A stretch of 64,000 nt of DNA, taken from NCBI GenBank assembly GCA_035048485.1, contig CM068583.1, forward strand, positions 69,983,731 through 70,047,730, read 5' to 3'. The DNA comes from Pteria penguin (Eukaryota > Mollusca > Bivalvia > Pterioida > Pteriidae). Of the stretch, positions 13,434 to 22,663 are shown in pieces. Below the pieces are notes generated by a model. That model made no database searches. It had not been told where the DNA came from and worked only from the letters and a program-made list of their open reading frames with translations. A program made the translations under genes and the position numbers. The number at the start of each line of letters is the position of its first letter. Position 1 is the first letter of the stretch.

Positions 13434-14192
13434 ATTGGGCAGATTTCCCTTGCACTATGATGTAATTAATTCTATGGTTAATTTTTGGTACCGTCTAGAG
13501 AACACTTGCGGCCCCTTCTCAATTCTTAAGGATACATACTTAGAGACTACATCCCTCTTTGATTCTAATATAACTTCTTGGTATGGACCTACTAATATTA
13601 CTAATATTATTGCAAAAAATATCTTTGGAACAAAAAATCTTTAACTAGTAAAACCTCATAAGGTCAAATCTAAATTTAAAAAGTATCTGTCAAGCTACTA
13701 TGAATTAATGTGGAAAAACAAATGAATAGTTTGTCAACTGGCAAATTGAGTACCTTTAAAACTTTATTTGAAATTGAAAAATACCTTGTTCATCTTAAAC
13801 TTAAAAATAGGACCTTTCTCTCTCTAAGTTAAGAACATCAAGTTAGAGCCTCAGTGTGGAGAGGGGAAGGTACAAGAATATGCCTTAGATGTTATTCCAA
13901 TACAGTTGATGATGAAGTACATTTCCTGCTCGAATGTTCTGTATTTGCCCCAAATCGTGTTATATTTATGAGAAATATTGAAAACCTTTGCATCAATTTT
14001 TCTAAATTACACAATGAAAACAAATTATTTTGGCTAATGACTAATGAAGACCCAGAGATCTTACTTCATTTGAGCAACTTTATTATTGATTGCAACACAT
14101 GCCAAGTAATATATAAAGCACAAATAGAATCAGTGAAACACCTGGGAGTACTATGGACCTTGGACCTCCGAAGAAATACCTGTAGAAAATAA
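13434..14192 (+). mobile_element. LINE C-terminal fragment (degenerate)
   Basis: The frame at 13435 reads GRFPLHYDVINSMVNFWYRL, which resembles the GRxPL...FW segment after the reverse transcriptase of non-LTR elements. After stops and frame changes, the frame at 13854 carries RICLRCYSNTVDDEVHFLLEC, the C-x2-C-x(n)-H-x4-C zinc-knuckle-like motif at the C-terminus of CR1/Jockey-like LINEs. A related protein is encoded on the minus strand at 45710-46979. Sequence from 14465 to about 14705, ending AATAAACTTATCTTATC, may be its 3' UTR. Confidence 0.65.
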
Positions 14193-14199
14193 AGACAAA

Positions 14200-14350
14200 C
14201 ATATATAGCACCAAGACACTACAGCTAACAAGGCACCCTATATTTCACTTATATTCGTTCCCCATCTGGGACTCGAATCCACGACCTATGGTACCGAATC
14301 ACCTAGCTGTCATGCATCCGACCCTCTAAACGACTGAGCTACCCGAGCTC
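14200..14350 (-). mobile_element. tRNA-like SINE head, minus strand
   Basis: Read on the minus strand, GGTAGCTCAGTCGTTTAGAGG gives an A box and GGATTCGAGTCCC a B box, spaced as in a tRNA. A non-tRNA tail follows towards 14200. The acceptor ends do not pair, so it is a tRNA-derived element, not a tRNA gene. It appears inserted in the LINE 3' region and abuts a long (TA)n. Confidence 0.6.
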
Positions 14351-14351
14351 C

Positions 14352-14368
14352 ATATATATATATATATA

Positions 14369-14460
<92 letters not shown>
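14352..14460. repeat. (TA)n microsatellite
   Basis: Approximately 110 bp of TA repeats with one short (TG)n interruption near 14372. Confidence 0.97.
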
Positions 14461-14461
<1 letters not shown>

Positions 14462-14828
14462 TCATTTATTTCCATAGACGTCAGATCACTTTATTAGATA
14501 CATATTGATATCTATATACATTGTAACTTGATTGACAAGTATCTTCTCTATTTTATCATGTTTATTCTGTTTTCCTTCTCACAATTACTACATGTATTTC
14601 ACTGTACTGTGTCCTTTACTATAATGATCTGGTTCTGTTTCCTATGTGTAAGCATTCATGTCATGCCTGAAAGGGTCCATTTTGGTCAATAAACTTATCT
14701 TATCATATATATAATAGAAAAAGATATATATATATAAGTTTAAAAATAAAATTAACACATGACTAGTGTTGTAAATATTAAAAACGTGTAAGTTATATGC
14801 AAACGTTCACTTGATATTGATGTTTCAG

Positions 14829-14942
14829 TTTTGGAATGCTGCATGATGTAGATACGGGTTGTACAGCGGACGCTGGTATAATGGGATCATATGGAGCAGG
14901 ATGGAGTTCGTGTAATGTTCAACAGCTACGGAACTTTCTGGA
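14829..14942 (+). CDS. ADAMTS-like metalloprotease, exon with third zinc histidine and Met-turn
   Basis: The acceptor is GATGTTTCAG. Joined in phase with the previous exon it completes HEIGHNFGMLHD, supplying the third zinc histidine and the following Asp. It then encodes the Met-turn GIMGSYGAGWSSCN and QQLRNFLE. The donor is GA|GTAAGG, phase 2. All residues needed for a metzincin active site are present, so the enzyme should be catalytically competent. A 43-residue open frame could not look like this by chance, so confidence is high. Confidence 0.93.
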
Positions 14943-15744
14943 GTAAGGCGTACATTCTATCATCAAACACATTTTAGTCATGTCCAGTAAGGCGTTGCTC
15001 AGTTATAACACCTGTTTACTATGGCACCATTAACCTAAGAATAATCTATCCAAGTGAACTGGCAATTAACGAAATTACAAAAGTAAGGAATCTACTTTGA
15101 GTCTAGATTATAATGTAAGGTTATCATTCGACATTGATGATAAGCTGAACATATCACAAAAACGGGACAATATCAGTTCCATAATGAGTCATCTCAAGTC
15201 TATGATGGATACGAGACTCGTATCCTACTGTATGATATCTCCACATCTAGAATGCTATATTGTATTCTGAAACTGGACCTATTCATACCTATTTAATAAT
15301 GAATTTAGTGTACCATCTATGCTTGGTATTTACCTGCTTTGACGTTTTCTATTGGTTTTAAGTGACTGGTATTTACGAATGTTCCTTTGTAGATGTGCTC
15401 TTTTGTTTGCTGTTTTTTTTTTCCTATTTCACTGACTTTGTATGCCTCTCGGTTCCGTGATTTTTGGGCAACAGAGTTGATATTATCCAGCACCTTGCCT
15501 TGCCGCTCACAATTTAGATATATAAATATTTATCTTCAGTCATTCAATAAAGACTTTATATGATTCACAATACCACTTAGGATTATCATTTATCTTGTAA
15601 CATTGGGTAAGACTTCATTCATCAGTCATCGCTTATTTTATTTTCTTCATCAATTTTATATGCATCAGAAAATGTAAGCATCTTTCTAGACAAGTGTATA
15701 GGACTTTTATTCATTTTTCATATTATTTAATATTCATATTGCAG
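14943..15744 (+). other. Intron without recognisable content
   Basis: Approximately 800 bp of AT-rich intron. I see no repeat family or open frame of interest in it. Confidence 0.6.
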
Positions 15745-15839
15745 AACTAAAGACACGAGCTGTTTATGGACACAGAATATAGCCGCAACACACATAAATC
15801 CGTTATTGCAAAACAAAACATTGTCCAATATGTTGATAG
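15745..15839 (+). CDS. ADAMTS-like metalloprotease, end of catalytic domain
   Basis: The acceptor is CATATTGCAG. The phase-2 join gives FLETKDTSCLWTQN, matching the ADAMTS FL...SCL segment that closes the catalytic domain, then a linker ending NMLIG. The donor is AG|GTAATA in phase 1. A stronger GTAAGT lies 7 bp further on but would be out of phase with the next exon, so I chose the upstream one. Confidence 0.82.
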
Positions 15840-16274
15840 GTAATATGTAAGTCTAGTACAAAATTATTAAATAAAAACCAAGAAATCAGTAAAATTAATA
15901 ATGCCCCAGACTGCATTAAACCAATGGATGATTGCATCAGTTAGGAAACACTTAGCTGTTGTTGTATTCATCTTTGATATGAAGTATGAACATATGCTGG
16001 TGAAAACATTTGCCACATGTATAAATCTCTTTACGTCACATGAACTGAAGGCTCAAGTAAGCTTTTCCGATCACATTTCTTCAGCGTCTTTCTCTCCGTC
16101 TGTAAACTTTTCACATTTTCGACTTCTCCTAAATTGTCACATATTTTCGACTTCTCCTAAATTTTCACATACTTTCGACTTCTCCCCCTAAATTTTCACA
16201 CATTTTTATTCAACTTGCTATACATTACTCTCTATTGAATTTAAGCTTTTATTCAGATTTGTCAACAAGTTGTG

Positions 16275-16541
16275 AAGCCGTTGTGGCCTAGTAAGTGAGG
16301 TGCTCAGCTCGTGACCTAGAGGTTCCAGGTTCTATTCCTGCCCTGGGCACACCGGTGTTCTATTTTTCGGATGAAACAATAAACCCGAGGCCCCATGTCA
16401 CGGTAGGCGTGGCACGTAAAAGATCTCTCACTGCTTCGGGTGGGTTGCAAAGGTCTCAATTTGTGTGCAATGCATCAGGCAGGTGCCGTCACCATATATA
16501 TGAAATAATTGTGGAGTGACGTAAAACAATATTCAATCAAA
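16275..16541 (+). mobile_element. Full-length tRNA-derived SINE
   Basis: The tRNA-like head has an A box (GTGGCCTAGTAAG) and a B box (GGTTCTATTCC). The body includes CACTGCTTCGGGTGGG and GCCGTCACCATATATATGAA, and the tail ends AATATTCAATCAAA. Imperfect 12-bp direct repeats flank it (CAACAAGTTGTG at 16263 and CAACAGGTTATG at 16542). The same body occurs on the minus strand at 44246-44520 and 53905-54184 and as a fragment at 21115. Confidence 0.85.
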
Positions 16542-17094
16542 CAACAGGTTATGTCGCCATAGGCAAAAGTATGCCAAAGAGGGTACCCTACACTTACAAA
16601 ACTCTTCTTTTTCAAGCAGTTATTGTTTGGTTCTATTTTAAAGTAACAAGTTTGGAGCATTCTTAATATGTATTACGACTCTTTAAAATATAAATGAAAA
16701 TATGTGTTTATTTTGTATTTATGTATTTCTTTCAAAAACTTTCAAACCTGAAATTTCACTTTCTGTTAGCCGTCTGTAAAATTCAATCTTTTTCAATCTT
16801 TCAACTCCTGTGTAACAAAAGGGTCAATTTCAATTAAAATATACGCAAATCATCCTTGGATGAAAGGGATTCAATTTGTTTAAAGAAGGGTAATGGCCCC
16901 TTCAGAGCGGAGATAATAGCAATAAAAGTTTGTAAATAGAGTTGGTGTCTTTAAAAAATGTTCATCTCAAGAACGGCCGGTGCATAAATAAGAAATTAAG
17001 AAATAGAAAGAGAATGCAAAAATTCTTTCTGCAATAAGTAATTGTTTTTCGCTTTGTTAAAATGAATAAAATATCTTATTTACTTTTTTAAATA

Positions 17095-18155
17095 TATCAT
17101 TTTACTCAAACCATAACCCCATTGGGGCCTCAAGATAAAACCAGTGCACGTAAACCATAACCCCATTGGAGCCTCAGGAAAGAACAATTCCCCTACTCCA
17201 TAACCCCATTTGGGCCTCAGGAAAGAATCAGTTCCCTCATACCATAACCCCATTAAGACCACACGAAAGAACCAATAACCTCATACCATAACCCCATTGG
17301 GGCCTCAGAAAAGAACCAATTCCCTCATACCATAACTCCATTGGGGCCTCAGAAAAGAACCAATTCCCTCATACCATAACTCCATTGGGGCCTCAGGAAG
17401 GAACAATTCCCTTATAGCATAACTCCATTGGGGCCTCAGAAAAGAACCAATTCCTTCATACATGTACCATAACCCTATTGGAGCCCCAGGAAGGAACAAT
17501 TCCCTTATACCATAGCCCCATTGGGGCATCAGGAAAGAACCCATTCCCTCAAACCATAACCCCATTTGGGCCTCAGGAAAGAACTAATGCCCTCATAACA
17601 TAACCCCATTGGGGCCTCAGGAAAGAACCAATTCCCTCATACCATAACCTTATTGGGGCCTCAGGAAAGATCCAATTCCTTCATACCATAACTCCATTGG
17701 GGCCTCAGGAAAGAACCAGTGCCCGCTTACCATAACTCCATTGGGGCATCAGGAAAGAACCCATTCCCTCAAACCATAACCCCATTTAGGCTTCAGGAAA
17801 AACCCAATGCCCTCAAAAGATAACCCTATTGGGGCCTCAGGAAAGAACCAATTCCCTCATACCATAACCCTATTGGGGCCTCAGGAAAGTTCCAATTCCT
17901 TCATACCATAACTCCATTGGGGCCTCAGGAAAGAACCAATTCCCTCATACCATAACTCCATTGGGACCTCAGGAAAGAACCAATTCCATCATACCATAAC
18001 TCCATTGGGATCTCAGGAAAAAACCAATTCCCTCATATCATAACCCTATTGGGGCCTCAGGAATGATCCAATTCCTTCATACCATAACTCCATTGGGGCC
18101 TCAGGAAAGAACCAGTGCCCGCTTACCATAACTCCATTGGAGCCTCAGGAAAGAA
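17095..18155. repeat. 44-bp minisatellite array
   Basis: About 24 units with the core CATAACCCCATTGGGGCCTC followed by AGGAAAGAACCAATTCCCTC. Each unit contains the small hairpin CCCCATTGGGG. It ends 85 bp before the exon at 18240, so it crowds the 3' end of that intron, with a short (TA)n and a T run between array and acceptor. Confidence 0.95.
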
Positions 18156-18239
18156 TAATATAAATTATATATATATAAACATATATATATATATTTTTTT
18201 TTAATGTGAGAATTTACCTTCAAGATATTTATTTGATAG

Positions 18240-18319
18240 GTCAAGAGTTTACGCCTGACCAAATATGTTCATTGAAATATGGAGAAGGATTTCAATTCCG
18301 CAAATATCCTCTCCTTGAT
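18240..18319 (+). CDS. ADAMTS-like metalloprotease, start of disintegrin-like domain
   Basis: The acceptor is ATTTGATAG. The phase-1 join gives LIGQEFTPDQICSLKYGEGF, matching the ADAMTS disintegrin-like opening LPGQ-x-Y-x-A-DEQC-x-L-x-FG. The exon ends RKYPLLD, then GTAAGT in phase 0. It supplies only the first cysteine of the domain; the remainder comes from the exon at 18955, next to the repeat array. Confidence 0.9.
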
Positions 18320-18539
18320 GTAAGTATAATGTATATCTATTTACATGTAAGTATATCTATATACATGTTCATATATGGCGTCCTGTAAATATTTACATGC
18401 ATGATACCGGTCAAAGCTATCTGAATGAGAATAGTGTAGTTGCTATGGATACAGCTGACTAACTACTGGCCGTGACTTTGGATATAGGTGACATATTAAC
18501 GTCATATAGTTACTCATCAGGCTAAGCCGAGTTATACAT

Positions 18540-18765
18540 CTATATTCAGACTATCGTGACTTCGGACTATCAAGCTTTCGGACTATCGGACCTTCAATTT
18601 ACTGAACCTTTGAGTTATTGGGTCTTCAAACTATCGGGTTCTACAGATCTTCGCACTGTTGGGCCTTGACACTATTGAACTGCAGGAGTTTCGGACAATG
18701 AAACCTTCGGGCTTTCGGGCTGTCAAAACTGTCGAAGGTTCGGACTATTGGACCTTTGAAAAATG
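18540..18765. repeat. Degenerate TCGGACTATCGGGCC repeat
   Basis: About 15 irregular copies of a 15-20 bp motif (CTTTCGGACTATCGGACCTT and variants). The same core occurs at 12860-12930 and, inverted, at 11830, which suggests a shared dispersed repeat. Confidence 0.6.
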
Positions 18766-18954
18766 GGATGGTCACCTATCTTTAGACATTCATTTATACT
18801 TAGCATAAATCTGTTTGGATGGCTTTGGTCGGATTTTGTCGTGATGTTGAGCCGAATCTTTTTTTTTAATATTTAATTATTTCATTCCTGTCTTTCTATA
18901 TCCATTCGTATACAAATCCATGAACAACTTTCAGTTTCTAAAGTTTTCATTTAG

Positions 18955-19056
18955 GTTTGCACTTTACACAGCTGTGTAAATCATACTCTTGGGCCTAATT
19001 ATGGAAAGATGTTTAAAGAAAATTACATTCCTGGGATGTATTGTGATACAGGCAAA
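18955..19056 (+). CDS. ADAMTS-like metalloprotease, disintegrin exon whose 3' end seeds the array
   Basis: The acceptor is TTTTCATTTAG. Phase 0 reads VCTLHSCVNHTLGPNYGK, then PGMYCDTGK, then the donor AAA|GTAAGT. Joined to ICFNNGC in the next exon it rebuilds the C-x-L-x-C ... DG(T)xC-G-x2-x-C-x2-G-x-C pattern of ADAMTS disintegrin-like domains. That match supports both this exon and use of the first donor by default. The last ~29 exon bases and first ~16 intron bases are repeated 33 more times downstream. The frame stays open through every copy, so alternative donor use would lengthen this exon by multiples of 45 bp. Confidence 0.88.
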
Positions 19057-20553
19057 GTAAGTGTATATAACATACCTGAGATATATCGTGATACAGGCAA
19101 AGTAAGTGTATATAACATACCTGAGATGTATTGTGATACAGGCAAAGTAAGTGTATATAACATACCTGAGATATATTGTGATACAGGCAAAGTAAGTGTA
19201 TATAACATACCTGAGATGTATTGTGACACAGGCAAAGTAAGTGTATATAACATACCTGAGATATATTGTGATACAGGCAAAGTAAGTGCATATAACATAC
19301 CTGAGATATATTGTGATACAGGCAATGTAAGTGTATATAACATACCTGAGATGTATTGTGATACAGGCAAAGTAAGTGTATATAACATACCTGAGATGTA
19401 TTGTGATGCAGGCAAAGTAAGTGTATATAACATACATGAGATATATTGTGATACAGGCAATGTAAGTGTATATAACATACCTGAGATGTATTGTGATACA
19501 GGCAAAGTAAGTGTATATAACATACCTGAGATGTATTGTGATACAGGCAAAGTAAGTGTATATAACATACCTGAGATATATTGTGACACAGGCAAAGTAA
19601 GTGTATATAACATACCTGAGATAGATTGTCACACAGGCAAAGAAAGTGTATATAACATACCTGAGATGTATTGTGATACAGGCAAAGTAAGTGTATATAA
19701 CATACCTGAGATATATTGTGATACAGGCAAAGAAAGTGTATATAACATACCTGAGATGTATTGTGATACAGGCAAAGTAAGTGTATATAACATACCTGAG
19801 ATGTATTGTGACACAGGCAAAGTAAGTGTATATAACATACCTGAGATGTATTGTGACACAGGCAAAGTAAGTGTATATAACATACCTGAGATGTATTGTG
19901 ATACAGACAAAGTGAGTGTTTATAACATACCTGAGATGTATTGTGACACAGGCAAAGTAAGTGTATATAACATACCTGAGATGTATTGTGATACAGACAA
20001 AGTGAGTGTTTATAACATACCTGAGATATATTGTGACACAGGGAAAGTAAGTGCATATAACATACCTGAGATGTATTGTGACACAGGCAAAGTAAGTGTA
20101 TATAACATACCTGAGATGTATTGTGATACAGGCAAAGTAAGTGCACATAACATACCTGAGATATATTGTGACACAGGCAAAGTAAGTGTTTATAACATAC
20201 CTGTGATGTATTGTTATACAGGCAAAGTAAGTGTATATAACATACCTGAGATGTATTGTGACACAGGCAAAGCAAGTGCATATAACATACCTGAGATGTA
20301 TTGTGACACAGGCAAAGTAAGTGTATATAACATACCTGAGATGTATTGTGATACAGGCAAAGTAAGTGCATATAACATACCTGAGATGTATTGTGACACA
20401 GGCAAAGTAAGTGTATATAACATACCTGAGATGTATTGTGACACAGGCAAAGTAAGTGTATACAACATACCTGAGATGTATTGTGATACAGGCAAAGTAA
20501 GTGCATATAACATACCTGATATATATTGTGGCACAGGTAAAGTGAGTGTATGA
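19024..20553 (+). repeat. 45-bp array of an exon end plus its splice donor (34 copies)
   Basis: The first donor is at 19057 and the last at 20542, exactly 33 x 45 bp apart, so no unit has an indel. Each unit reads roughly ATGTATTGTGATACAGGCAAA|GTAAGTG plus TATATAACATACCTGAG. Translated in the exon's frame each gives YCDTGK-VSVYNIPEM, 15 residues with one cysteine, and there is no stop until TGA at 20551-20553. Most donors are GTAAGT; three are GTGAGT (near 19912, 20002, 20542), one is GCAAGT (20272), and two are lost as GAAAGT (19642, 19732). Two copies have AAT instead of AAA before the GT. The long antisense frames here are shadows. Confidence 0.92.
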
Positions 20554-20569
20554 TGTCGTTTGTGAAATA

Positions 20570-20705
20570 AATGAACATATTTAGCCTAGGCATGACAATG
20601 TCAATGTTGTTACGTAAGGTTATGTTACTGTCTTGATGAACATATTTAGCTTAGGCATAACACTGTCTGTGTTGTTACGCAGTTATGTTACTGACCTGAT
20701 GAACT
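20570..20705. repeat. Two-copy ~65-bp tandem duplication
   Basis: ATGAACATATTTAGCCTAGG ... GTTATGTTACTGTCTTG is repeated once with small changes directly after the 45-bp array. Confidence 0.7.
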
Positions 20706-20824
20706 TGTTGTTGCATCAAGTTGCATATATAATATAAGTAAATATATACATTCCTTAGCTGTAGTGTGAGACAAGAAAATTTAAGTTCAAAATTATCAGT
20801 ATATATTTGGCTGGGCTGTAACGA

Positions 20825-21110
20825 CTGCAGATATCCACACAGAGATACCCACAAGCAGATATCCACATGCATCCGTCCACATACAGATATCCACACGCAC
20901 ATATCCACACACAGATATCCACACGTACATATCCACACACAGATATCCACACGTACATATCCACACGTACATATCCACACACAGATATCCACCCTAAGAT
21001 AACCACACACAGATATCCACACGCACATATCTACCCTAAGATATCCACATGCAGATATCCAAAAGCAGATATTCACACACATATATCCACACTAAGATAT
21101 CCACATGAAC
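20825..21110. repeat. 12-bp (CACACAGATATC)-type repeat
   Basis: About 22 imperfect copies of CACACAGATATC / CACACGCACATATC, each bearing GATATCC or CATATCC. The unit is 12 bp, so frames stay open on both strands; not coding. Confidence 0.9.
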
Positions 21111-21111
21111 T

Positions 21112-21200
21112 TTATACATTTCCCTCACTGCTTCGAGAGAGTCTGTTGTAAATGTCGCGATTTGTGTGCACTGCATCAGGCAGATGCCGTCAATTTAAAA
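21112..21200 (+). mobile_element. SINE body fragment
   Basis: CCCTCACTGCTTCGAGAGAG ... GTGCACTGCATCAGGCAGAT then GCCGTCA matches the middle of the SINE at 16275. Head and tail are missing. Confidence 0.7.
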
Positions 21201-21251
21201 AACAAGAATCACACAAAGTACGTGAACATATGGTCATTTGTCTCTGTTTAG

Positions 21252-21409
21252 ATTTGCTTCAATAATGGTTGTCAGAATTGGGCAACAGCAAGACAAGACA
21301 ACCTTGAAATCCAGGAAGGCGGATGGGGAGAATGGGGAGAATGGTCAGGCTGTGATAGGACATGTGGGCGAGGTATCAACTTCCGTAAACGGGCCTGTGA
21401 TTCTCCAAT
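21252..21409 (+). CDS. ADAMTS-like metalloprotease, end of disintegrin domain and TSP1 repeat
   Basis: The acceptor is TCTGTTTAG, phase 0. It begins ICFNNGC, completing the disintegrin-like domain, then a short linker and [19 protein letters not shown], the central thrombospondin type-1 repeat with its W-x2-W-x2-W and C-x2-TCG motifs. RKRACDSP follows. The donor AT|GTATGT is phase 2. The TSP1 repeat in this family binds matrix glycosaminoglycans and is usually C-mannosylated and O-fucosylated at these motifs. Confidence 0.95.
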
Positions 21410-21489
21410 GTATGTTAGAATTCAAATTCTATTTTTATCACAAGACAACACTATGTACATCCAAATGCATATATATATATTCCCTGGAA

Positions 21490-22400
21490 CCTGATCTCAC
21501 ATGGTGAATGTAGTAAGCCTGATACGATATGCTTACTCCCTCGGAGGAGGGTACCTGCTCTCACATGGTGGATGTGGTAAGTCAGATGTAAGATACTTAC
21601 TCCCCCGGGCTCTTGCTCTCATATGGTGTATGTGGTGCGCCAGATATGACATGCTTTACCCACCCCCACCCCACCCATCCCCTCCCGGGGGGGGGGGGGG
21701 TCACCTGCTCTCACAGGATGGATTAATGATAAGCCAGATAGGAGATGCTTACTCCCTTGTTCACCTGTTCGCGCATGGTGGATGTGGTAAACCAGATATG
21801 AGATGCTTACTCCCCCCAGGAGCACCTGCTCTCCCATGGTGGATATAGTAAGACAGATATGAGGTGCTTACTTCCTCCCTAGGGACACTTGCTCTCACAT
21901 GGTAGATGTGGTAAGTCAGATATGATATGCTTACCCCCCCCCCCCCCCCCCGGAGCACCTGCTCTCACATGGTAGATGTGGTAAGCCAGATATCAGATGC
22001 CTTCTCCCACTGGGGACACCTGCTCTCCCATGGGGATGTAGTAAGCCAGATATGAGATGCCTTCTCTCACCGGGGACACCTGCTCTCCCATGATGGATGT
22101 GATAAGCCAGATATGAGATGCTCACTCCCCCGGGGGCACCTGCTCTCATATGGTTGATGTGGTTAGCCAGATAGGAGATGCATACGCAACCCCTGCCCCT
22201 TTCCTTAAACGGGCACCTGCTCTAGCCTCTGACAGGGGACGCTTACTCATCCCGGGCACCTGTTCTCGCTTCTGACAAGAGATTATCTCTCCTCTGGAGT
22301 ACCTGCTTTCGCCTCTGACTTGAGACCCTTACTCCCACTGGGCACCTACTCTCATCCCCGACAGGAGACAGTTTATCCAACCGGGCATGTGCATTCATCT
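21490..22400. repeat. ~60-bp array related to a Penelope-like 3' region
   Basis: About 14 units of GAGATGCTTACTCCCCCGGG then GCACCTGCTCTCACATGG then GATGTGGTAAGCCAGATAT. From 22200 the units become shorter and more diverged. The core GAGATGCT(C/T)ACTC-CCCGGGCACCTG(A/C)TCTCA is also present, inverted, at 31380-31425 beside a Penelope-like reverse transcriptase fragment. Confidence 0.85.
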
Positions 22401-22602
22401 CTTTTTCAATTGCTTTATGAATGTCCATCCCGATACTCTTATTGTTACGATTGTCACAGTTACATAGAACAGTGCAGTGGTCATTATACCTTAATAAATA
22501 CTGAGAATTCACCGTTAATTGGGGAAGACATCTAGATCGGTTAATTGGTATTCACTCATGAATTCAAACGCCATGTCCAATTAAAATCATTTTATGTTTC
22601 AG

Positions 22603-22663
22603 ACCTAAAAATCACCCTACATGTGATGGAAATAAATATGAAGCGGACATATGCAACACACAG
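22603..22663 (+). CDS. ADAMTS-like metalloprotease, TSP1 repeat end
   Basis: The acceptor is TTATGTTTCAG and the donor CAG|GTATAC. The 61-bp exon encodes PKNHPTCDGNKYEADICNTQ, the C-terminal cysteines of the TSP1 repeat (C-x-G ... CN). The next exon continues PCP, giving the normal CNTQPC ending. Phases 2 in and 0 out both match. Confidence 0.9.

Larger units (their letters stand above)
7566..14828 (+). other. 7.3-kb intron inside the zinc-binding motif
   Basis: Phase-2 intron that splits the codon for Asn in HEIGH-N-FGMLHD. It carries two LINE fragments, SINE pieces, two (TA)n tracts and fold-back DNA, listed separately. The stretches 8060-8700 and 8800-9530 are AT-rich and I see nothing in them. 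The 213-bp open frame at 9077 has no supporting signal. Confidence 0.85.

Noticed and set aside
14270..14350. tRNA gene on the minus strand
   Set aside because: tRNA-like arm motifs with no matching acceptor ends; a repeat tail and (TA)n attached suggest a SINE.
15847..15852. GTAAGT as donor of the catalytic-domain end exon
   Set aside because: Stronger consensus but out of phase with the disintegrin exon at 18240; GTAATA at 15840 fits.
18964..20593. Minus-strand frames of 394, 526, 196, 93 and 106 codons
   Set aside because: Antisense shadows of the 45-bp exon/donor array; only the + frame continues a recognisable protease exon.
20675..21151. Several Cys/His-periodic ORFs resembling small repeat proteins
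   Set aside because: Translations of the 12-bp CACACAGATATC repeat in different frames.
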